NCBI GenBank assembly: GCA_964371365.1
Contig: CAYJMO010000067.1
Location: forward strand, 1 to 11,157
Reading direction: 5' to 3'
Length of the DNA: 11,157 nt
Source of the DNA: CAYJBH01 sp964371365
GTDB taxonomy: Bacteria > Bacillota > Clostridia > Oscillospirales > Ruminococcaceae
The notes under the pieces were generated by a model that had not been told where the DNA came from, ran no database searches, and saw only the letters and a list, made by a program, of their open reading frames with translations. Shown piece by piece: positions 7,553 through 11,157 of this stretch; within the stretch, counting starts at the first letter, position 1; each line of letters starts with the position of its first letter. Made by a program: the position numbers and the translations under genes.

Positions 7553-7581
7553 ATTATACCAAATCCAAGGGGAAAAAGCAA
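7553..7581 (-). promoter_or_regulatory. Promoter of the ireB unit, extended -10
   Basis: On the minus strand TTGCTT (7581-7576) and a perfect TATAAT (7558-7553) are separated by 17 bp. TGG lies immediately before the -10, giving the extended TGnTATAAT form. Transcription would start near 7546, giving a leader of about 190 nt before the ireB ATG at 7354. It is the best promoter match in the intergenic region. Confidence 0.7.
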
Positions 7582-7594
7582 GTGTTTTTGTTTT

Positions 7595-7722
7595 TATAGT
7601 CAATTAATTTGAAAAACCACACACTTTCGACATCGCAAGTCCATGGTGCTTTCAATCGAGATGAGTAGGTGTTTTGGGATGCGTTCCACAGTTAAACGCA
7701 TGCATAATATAGTCAATTAATT
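7595..7722 (+). repeat. Pair of 15-bp direct repeats TATAGTCAATTAATT
   Basis: TATAGTCAATTAATT occurs at 7595-7609 and again at 7708-7722, exactly 113 bp apart. The next three bases are TGA and CGA, so 17 of 18 positions agree. The core AATTAATT is palindromic. There is no ORF, transposase or target-site duplication between them. They may be binding sites for a regulator or pieces of a dispersed intergenic repeat; the window alone cannot decide. Confidence 0.6.
7679..7701. repeat. 7-bp perfect hairpin between the direct repeats
   Basis: ATGCGTT (7679-7685) pairs with AACGCAT (7695-7701) around a 9-base loop. Neither strand has a T-run after the stem, so it is not an intrinsic terminator. It ends 6 bp before the second copy of the direct repeat. 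Confidence 0.4.
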
Positions 7723-7776
7723 CGAGAGTGATACAACACATTTTGCGTGATGGTCACAGATTAATTTACAAACCTC

Positions 7777-7805
7777 TTGATTATTTATTTATTTTATAGT
7801 AATAT
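7777..7805 (+). promoter_or_regulatory. Likely ferredoxin promoter
   Basis: TTGATT (7777-7782) and TAATAT (7800-7805) stand 17 bp apart in an AT-rich stretch. This predicts a start near 7812 and a leader of about 50 nt. Directly at that point GCATAGA (7814-7820) can pair with TTTATGC (7825-7831) around a GAAG loop, with one G-U, so the mRNA may begin with a small hairpin. The local AT-richness makes chance matches likely. Confidence 0.4.
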
Positions 7806-7861
7806 TAATAAAGGCATAGAGAAGTTTATGCGACCGATATTATTTTATGAAAGGAAGAAAA

Positions 7862-8026
7862 ATGGCACACAAAATTACCGACGCATGTATCAGCTGTGGC
7901 GCGTGTGAGGGCGAATGTCCCGTAAACGCTATTTCCCAGGGTCCCGACCATTACGAAATTTCGGACGAGTGTATCGACTGTGGCGCATGTAAAGACGCAT
8001 GTCCCACCGAGGCTATCGAGGGCTAA
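7862..8026 (+). CDS. 2[4Fe-4S] clostridial-type ferredoxin
   Basis: This is a 54-residue, low-potential electron carrier that serves enzymes such as pyruvate:ferredoxin oxidoreductase and hydrogenases in anaerobes. It has two tandem cluster motifs of CxxCxxCxxxCP form. The first uses C9, C12, C15 and C19 (CISCGACEGECP); the second uses C37, C40, C43 and C47 (CIDCGACKDACP). Spacing and length match classic clostridial ferredoxins, and the protein is acidic. AAAGGAAG about 6 bases ahead of the ATG is a good ribosome binding site. The gene appears monocistronic, with a promoter upstream and a strong hairpin 10 bp after the stop. The specific redox partner is not shown by the context. Confidence 0.97.
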   Translation: MAHKITDACISCGACEGECPVNAISQGPDHYEISDECIDCGACKDACPTEAIEG

Positions 8027-8035
8027 GCAAAACGA

Positions 8036-8088
8036 TGGCACCTCCTCTGTCGAAATATTCGGCATTGAGAGGTGCCACAATTGTTTTA
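8036..8088 (+). terminator. Terminator after the ferredoxin gene
   Basis: TGGCACCTC (8036-8044) pairs perfectly with GAGGTGCCA (8069-8077). Inside, GTCGAA and TTCGGC form a second short stem with a 3-base loop. CAATTGTTTTATC follows, a rather weak T-tract. It lies 10 bp after the ferredoxin stop and 17 bp before the next start codon, and no clear separate promoter is seen for the next gene. It may therefore terminate only partly and let some transcripts through. Confidence 0.7.
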
Positions 8089-8104
8089 TCAGTGAGAATT
8101 TATT

Positions 8105-8299
8105 ATGTCAAATTTTATAAAGTATCTAACAATCGGCTGTTTGCTGTTTTTGGTTGCTATTTTATTTGTTATATACGCATTGACCCATCCGGAACTCTCC
8201 TTTCCATGGAGTAATTCAATAACCTATACTATATATGCGGTCTACGGTGTCGGGGTGTGCTTAGTCTTTGGATTAGCATTTAAACACCGACCCGAATGA
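8105..8299 (+). CDS. Small two-helix membrane protein, unknown function
   Basis: This is a 64-residue ORF with two strongly hydrophobic segments, about residues 7-26 (YLTIGCLLFLVAILFVIYAL) and 38-59. A short loop HPELSFPWSN joins them, and the end is basic and polar (KHRPE). It would be an integral membrane hairpin. No family was recognised. The ribosome binding site is weak (GTGAGAA, about 8 bases before the ATG). The stop overlaps the start of trmN in the sequence ATGA at 8296-8299, which suggests translational coupling and argues that the ORF is real. A chance ORF in AT-rich sequence remains possible. Confidence 0.6.
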   Translation: MSNFIKYLTIGCLLFLVAILFVIYALTHPELSFPWSNSITYTIYAVYGVGVCLVFGLAFKHRPE

Positions 8300-8997
8300 A
8301 CACAATGAAAGAGACACTTAAAAACGGGACACATGTCTACATCGACGATGTCCATCGATTTGGCACCGACGCTATGTTGCTGTCCCACTTTTGCAATCTA
8401 CGGCGAGCAGAGCGAGCGCTGGACCTTTGCAGTGGGTGCGGCATTATTCCGCTTAGATTTATCGACATGGGTGCTCAGGGGGACATTACAGCAATCGAGT
8501 TGCAAAAAGAGGCGGCGGACCTTATTTTGCGTGCGAAGATCGAGCAAGATATACAAAACCTTGAGGTGCTCTGTCGAGATCTTTCGGGTTTTCGTGCCGA
8601 GCGTCTTTATGACGTGGTGAGCTGTAATCCTCCCTATTTTACGAGTGGAGACACATCGAAAACCTCGTCGCGTGCACTCGCTCGGCATGAGCAGAGTGGA
8701 TTGCTAAACGAGGTGATAAAAGCTGCATCGTCAGCGTTAAAGGACGGTGGTAGGCTCTGTATCTGCCACAAACCGGAGCGTATGGTCGATATCTTTTGTC
8801 TGATGAGAGAACATAAAATCGAGCCCAAACGTCTTCGCTATGTCCGTGCAAAGGCAGGTCGTGCGCCCTATTTGATACTCGTCGACGGGCGAAAAAACGG
8901 CGGTGTGGGATTGCACCATATGCCGACGCTGACCATAGAAAACAAGAAGGGCGAGCACACAAGAGAGGTTGTGAAGATATATGGCGGAAAATATTAG
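8296..8997 (+). CDS. trmN: tRNA1(Val) (adenine37-N6)-methyltransferase, TrmN/YfiC (YabB) type
   Basis: This is a SAM-dependent methyltransferase of the family that, in E. coli, methylates N6 of A37 in valine tRNA1. The SAM-binding motif I is ALDLCSGCGIIPLRF (residues 41-55), and the catalytic motif NPPYF (111-115) is the N6-adenine type. The N-terminal RFGTDAMLL (21-29) and the C-terminal EVVKIYG are typical of TrmN. The 233 residues are a normal length. The gene starts in the ATGA overlap with the small membrane protein, or possibly at ATG 8305, and overlaps rsmI by 17 bp. In Bacillus subtilis the homologue yabB lies next to yabC (rsmI), so the neighbourhood supports the call. The tRNA substrate in this organism is inferred. 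Confidence 0.93.
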   Translation: MNTMKETLKNGTHVYIDDVHRFGTDAMLLSHFCNLRRAERALDLCSGCGIIPLRFIDMGAQGDITAIELQKEAADLILRAKIEQDIQNLEVLCRDLSGFRAERLYDVVSCNPPYFTSGDTSKTSSRALARHEQSGLLNEVIKAASSALKDGGRLCICHKPERMVDIFCLMREHKIEPKRLRYVRAKAGRAPYLILVDGRKNGGVGLHHMPTLTIENKKGEHTREVVKIYGGKY

Positions 8998-9817
8998 CCC
9001 CGGATTGTACATAGTGGCGACACCGATAGGAAATCTCGGCGACATGAGCCTACGTGCCGCCCAAACCCTGAAAGATGTCGATCTTATCGCGGTGGAGGAT
9101 ACGAGGGTCACGGCAAAACTTTTGTCCCATCTCGGCATAAAAAAGCAGATGATATCCTATCATGCACACAACATGCGCAGTGGTGAGGAGATACTGGATC
9201 GAATTGCCTCGGGGGAGAGCTGTGCGCTGTGTAGCGATGCCGGCACACCGGCCATCTCCGATCCCGGCGAGTTGCTGGTAAGGAGTGCGCATCAGCGCGG
9301 CATACCGGTTTTTGCAGTGCCGGGGTGCAGTGCGGTGGTAGCGGCGCTGTCCATATCGGGCAAAAAAACCGGACGTTTTTGTTTCGAGGGGTTTTTATCC
9401 ACCGCCAATAAGGCAAGACGTGAACACCTCGAAGAGCTGAAAAATGAACGGCGTACAATGGTGTTTTATGAGGCGCCGCACAAACTTCTGCGAACCCTTG
9501 TCGACATGCATGAAGCCTTTGGTGAGCGTGAGATAAGTATCGTACATGAACTGACAAAGATACATGAATACTGCTTGAACACAACGATAGGTGAGGCGAT
9601 ACGGCACTTTACCGACAATAAACCTAAGGGGGAGTTTGTGCTGATAATCGACGGGGCGAGTGAACAGGAAGCCGTGCCGTTTGAACTCGCGGTAGAACAG
9701 GTGATAAAAGCGGTGACGGGCGGAGAATCGCTCTCGTACGCCGCAAAGGAGATGGCATCGCTCACCGGTCACTCCCGTTCAAGACTGTACAATGCGGCGT
9801 TACCTTTGCTGGACTGA
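8981..9817 (+). CDS. rsmI: 16S rRNA (cytidine1402-2'-O)-methyltransferase RsmI
   Basis: RsmI adds the 2'-O-methyl of m4Cm1402 in the ribosomal P site, using SAM. The 278-residue protein has the full set of family motifs: GLYIVATPIGNLGDMSLRA (8-26), EDTR (39-42), SDAGTPAISDPG (85-96), VPG (113-115) and FEGFL (135-139). It continues with RRTMVFYEAPHKL and HELTKIHE, and a helical C-terminal region (GGESLSYAAKEMASLTG). Length is normal. The start overlaps the end of trmN by 17 bp, with AGAGAGG about 12 bases upstream. It is 16 bp ahead of the acetyltransferase gene. The long antisense ORFs across this gene are shadows. Confidence 0.97.
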   Translation: MAENISPGLYIVATPIGNLGDMSLRAAQTLKDVDLIAVEDTRVTAKLLSHLGIKKQMISYHAHNMRSGEEILDRIASGESCALCSDAGTPAISDPGELLVRSAHQRGIPVFAVPGCSAVVAALSISGKKTGRFCFEGFLSTANKARREHLEELKNERRTMVFYEAPHKLLRTLVDMHEAFGEREISIVHELTKIHEYCLNTTIGEAIRHFTDNKPKGEFVLIIDGASEQEAVPFELAVEQVIKAVTGGESLSYAAKEMASLTGHSRSRLYNAALPLLD

Positions 9818-9833
9818 TTATAGGAGAGAAGTT

Positions 9834-10412
9834 ATGCAACACCTTGGAACTAAAGAAATATGCACCGACAGATTGACGCTGAGAAGGTTTGTGCAGGAGG
9901 ATGTGTTAGCGGCATTTAATAACTGGTGTAGCGACGATAGGGTAACGAAGTATCTCATGTGGCCGACGCACACCGATGTATCTGTCACCGAGAATGTACT
10001 TGACAGTTGGATAAAACTCTATGAAAAAGCTGATTTTTATCAATGGGCAATTGTTCTGAACGAAATAGCACAACCGATAGGCTCGATATCTGTTGTAAAG
10101 ATTGATGAAAATGTTGACAGTGTTCATGTTGGATACTGTATCGGCTATAACTGGTGGAATAAGGGGATTGTTAGTGAGGCATTCGCCGCGATAATTAAAT
10201 TTTTCTTTGAGGAGATGCAGGTGAGGCGAGTTGAATCACGCCATGACCCCAATAACCCCAACTCCGGCAAGGTGATGCTCAAATGCGGATTAAAATACGA
10301 GGGGACTCTAAGACAATCGGATCATAACAATCAAGGTATTGTTGATTGTGCATATTATGGTCTGTTGTCGAGCGAGTATATATATCAATCAACTATCCAA
10401 GGACTGATATGA
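9834..10412 (+). CDS. GNAT acetyltransferase, RimJ/RimL type
   Basis: This is a 192-residue protein of the RimJ/RimL branch of the GNAT superfamily, acetyl-CoA-dependent enzymes that acetylate protein N-termini or small molecules. It shows TDRLTLRRF (11-19), WAIVLNEIAQPIGSIS (71-85) and the acetyl-CoA-binding region VGYCIGYNWWNKGIVSEA (99-116). It continues with RVESRHDPNNPNSGKVMLKC and GLKYEG, in which N143-S144 and K150-C-G form the usual end motif. The start at 9834 is chosen because AGGAGAG lies 6 bases before it; the in-frame upstream codon at 9792 would lie inside rsmI and has no such site. The end overlaps the phosphatase start (ATGA). The gene looks more AT-rich than rsmI, which may hint at separate acquisition. 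The substrate is unknown. Confidence 0.9.
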   Translation: MQHLGTKEICTDRLTLRRFVQEDVLAAFNNWCSDDRVTKYLMWPTHTDVSVTENVLDSWIKLYEKADFYQWAIVLNEIAQPIGSISVVKIDENVDSVHVGYCIGYNWWNKGIVSEAFAAIIKFFFEEMQVRRVESRHDPNNPNSGKVMLKCGLKYEGTLRQSDHNNQGIVDCAYYGLLSSEYIYQSTIQGLI

Positions 10413-10900
10413 AATTTTTAGTGGTGTCGGATATACACGGCAACAGCAACCTATTTAATACAATAGTTAAAGAAAATGACGGCGTTGACGGTCTGTTCTT
10501 TTTAGGTGACGGAATACGCGATGTCTGTTCTGTTATGCAAAACTACCCCGATATTCCGGTCTATGCGGTGTACGGCAACTGTGATGTGTCTTTTTATCAC
10601 AAAAACACACAACAAAGAACGTGCCTTAAGGAGATTGAGGGGTTCAGAATTTTTTACACCCACGGCGATCTCTATTCCGTCAAACTTGGTTTTTCAAATA
10701 TATGTACCGCCGCTCATGCCCAAAACGCCGACATTGTGCTCTTTGGTCATACACATGTCCCCTGTAACGAGGTGCTTAGCAATCTTTATCTTTTTAACCC
10801 GGGGGCGCTGGAGCGTTCACCGGAGGAGTTTTCCTACGGTGTCATGAACTTGACCTTTGGCAAAAAACCGGAATTTAAGCACATTATTATGTCGTTTTAA
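10409..10900 (+). CDS. yfcE: YfcE/MJ0936-type metallophosphoesterase
   Basis: This is a 163-residue calcineurin-like phosphoesterase of the small YfcE family, which binds two divalent metals and hydrolyses phosphodiesters in vitro; the physiological substrate is not known. The metal ligands are visible: D8 and H10 in SDIHGN, D34 in LGDG, N57 in GNCD, H85 in THGD, and H114 and H116 in GHTH. NPGALERSP (130-138) is the usual ending of the core. The start at 10409 is preceded by AAGGA with 5-base spacing and overlaps the acetyltransferase stop as ATGA. A start at 10346 would add 21 residues that are not part of the family. The stop overlaps the stop of a minus-strand ORF by 4 bp, and the terminator lies inside that ORF. 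Confidence 0.95.
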   Translation: MKFLVVSDIHGNSNLFNTIVKENDGVDGLFFLGDGIRDVCSVMQNYPDIPVYAVYGNCDVSFYHKNTQQRTCLKEIEGFRIFYTHGDLYSVKLGFSNICTAAHAQNADIVLFGHTHVPCNEVLSNLYLFNPGALERSPEEFSYGVMNLTFGKKPEFKHIIMSF

Positions 10901-11076
10901 TCCTCCTCACCGATGTTCTGAAATGGATTCACCACCGCGTCCATCTTTATCTGTTGCCCGATATCGCCCTCGGCGGTATTTCGGGCTTTTTTTGTTTCTT
11001 GCGGTGTCTCGTTTAAAATCGACCTTATCACCTCGGTAAAACTGCGTCCGTTCGGTTCATAACTTCTGCCTACCAT
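10897..11076 (-). CDS. Small polar protein of unknown function (59 residues)
   Basis: This is a complete minus-strand ORF of 59 codons, beginning MVGRSYEPNGRSFTEVIRS and ending VNPFQNIGEED. No family was recognised. It is very polar, with no signal peptide or membrane helix; residues 12-22 could be an amphipathic helix. Evidence that it is real: GGAGGTG (11085-11079), a seven-base match to the 16S rRNA anti-Shine-Dalgarno sequence, 2 bases before the ATG by sequence end and 4 from the GGAGG core; a perfect TTGACA -35 upstream; and a stop that just meets the convergent phosphatase stop. Against this, the ORF is short and antisense to a strong terminator that could by itself explain part of its sequence. 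Confidence 0.65.
   Translation of the reverse strand: MVGRSYEPNGRSFTEVIRSILNETPQETKKARNTAEGDIGQQIKMDAVVNPFQNIGEED
10956..10993 (+). terminator. Intrinsic terminator of the 8105-10900 block
   Basis: GCCCGA (10956-10961) pairs with TCGGGC (10981-10986), and inside it ATCGCC (10963-10968) pairs with GGCGGT (10972-10977, one G-U) around the loop CTC. Seven T follow at 10987-10993. It is a textbook plus-strand intrinsic terminator, 56 bp after the phosphatase stop. It lies wholly inside the minus-strand 59-codon ORF, at codons 28-41 of that ORF. Confidence 0.9.
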
Positions 11077-11094
11077 GACACCTCCCTTAAGTTA

Positions 11095-11123
11095 AATATG
11101 AATATATTCTACACAGATGTCAA
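11095..11123 (-). promoter_or_regulatory. Promoter upstream of the 59-residue ORF
   Basis: On the minus strand a perfect TTGACA (11123-11118) stands 17 bp from CATATT (11100-11095), which matches four of six -10 positions. Transcription would begin about 12 bases before the ATG, just at the ribosome binding site. An inverted repeat lies directly upstream of the -35. Confidence 0.5.
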
Positions 11124-11150
11124 CACTTTTATACAGAGAAAATAAAAGTG
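11124..11150. repeat. 9-bp perfect inverted repeat abutting the minus-strand -35
   Basis: CACTTTTAT (11124-11132) and ATAAAAGTG (11142-11150) are exact reverse complements around a 9-base spacer. The left arm touches the -35 box at 11118-11123. It could be an operator for the small minus-strand gene. No T-run follows it on either strand, so it is not a standard terminator. Confidence 0.45.
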
Positions 11151-11157
11151 GGGTGTT

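Larger units (their letters stand above)
7355..7861. other. 507-bp divergent intergenic region between ireB and ferredoxin
   Basis: There is no convincing gene in this stretch. From left to right it holds the ireB ribosome binding site and about 190 nt of ireB leader (7355-7546), the minus-strand promoter (7553-7581), the two copies of a 15-bp direct repeat (7595 and 7708) with a hairpin between them, and then an AT-rich stretch with the likely ferredoxin promoter, a 5' hairpin and the ferredoxin ribosome binding site. No tRNA or known riboswitch pattern was recognised. The part from 7582 to 7776 has no assigned role apart from the repeats. Confidence 0.6.

Noticed and set aside
7679..7701. 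Hairpin as an intrinsic terminator
   Set aside because: No T-run follows the stem on either strand, and no gene ends nearby.
7595..7722. Direct repeats as ends of an insertion sequence or a CRISPR fragment
   Set aside because: Only two copies at 113-bp spacing, no transposase, no terminal inverted repeats and no uniform spacer set.
7999..8214. 71-codon plus-strand open frame starting within the ferredoxin gene
   Set aside because: It runs through the ferredoxin terminator and out of frame through the small membrane protein, with no start signal.
9108..9584. 158-codon open frame on the minus strand inside rsmI
   Set aside because: Rich in His, Cys and Arg, it is antisense to an intact RsmI with all motifs. 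It is a shadow.
9792..9833. Upstream in-frame start for the acetyltransferase
   Set aside because: It lies inside rsmI, adds 14 residues not typical of the family and lacks a ribosome binding site; ATG 9834 has AGGAGAG at good spacing.
10346..10408. Upstream in-frame start for the metallophosphatase
   Set aside because: The family begins directly with MKFLVVSDIHGN; the 21 extra residues lie inside the acetyltransferase gene.
10857..11039. 60-codon plus-strand open frame after the phosphatase
   Set aside because: It overlaps the end of the phosphatase and runs through the terminator stem; it has no ribosome binding site and is a shadow of the minus-strand ORF and the terminator.

Overview
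The window reads as a piece of a draft, possibly metagenome-assembled, genome of a Gram-positive anaerobe in the class Clostridia. A 10-base run of N marks an assembly gap. The reasons for this placement are a V-type (V/A) ATPase operon, a DegV-family lipid-binding protein, an IreB (UPF0297) protein, a clostridial 2[4Fe-4S] ferredoxin, and the trmN-rsmI gene pair known from Firmicutes. Base composition is moderate and gene packing is tight. The assignment below class level is not secure.

Layout. (1) Bases 1-6609, plus strand: the 3' end of V-ATPase subunit C, then F (interrupted by the gap), A and B; a 152-bp spacer with a 10-bp inverted repeat and a possible internal promoter; subunit D; a DegV-family protein; and an MFS-type membrane transporter. 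Except for the B-D spacer the genes overlap or lie 7-26 bp apart, so they probably form one transcription unit. (2) Bases 6670-7581, minus strand: a two-gene unit made of ireB and an unrecognised 95-residue protein. It has a good extended -10 promoter, a leader of about 190 nt and a 3' hairpin whose pairing fits only minus-strand RNA. (3) Bases 7600-7860: a non-coding region with a 15-bp direct repeat and the likely ferredoxin promoter. (4) Bases 7862-8088: a 54-residue ferredoxin gene and its terminator. (5) Bases 8105-10900, plus strand: a compact set comprising a small two-helix membrane protein, TrmN (tRNA adenine methyltransferase), RsmI (16S rRNA 2'-O-methyltransferase), a RimJ/RimL-type acetyltransferase and a YfcE-type metallophosphatase. 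Three of the four junctions overlap. (6) Bases 10897-11123, minus strand: a 59-residue ORF with a strong ribosome binding site and an upstream promoter. The intrinsic terminator of the phosphatase gene lies inside this ORF on the other strand.

How the genes fit together: the ATPase block encodes most of the V1 part of an ion-translocating rotary ATPase (A and B as the nucleotide-binding hexamer, D and F as the central stalk, C as the connector to the membrane part). The 8105-10900 block is mainly RNA modification and housekeeping. IreB is a known target of the PASTA Ser/Thr kinase system in Enterococcus. I see no CRISPR array, transposase, phage gene, tRNA or rRNA, and no convincing undescribed multi-gene system. 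The points most worth a second look are the terminator nested in an antisense small ORF, the small genes of 54, 59, 64 and 95 codons, the displaced ireB unit with its directional 3' structure, and the repeats in the non-coding spacers.
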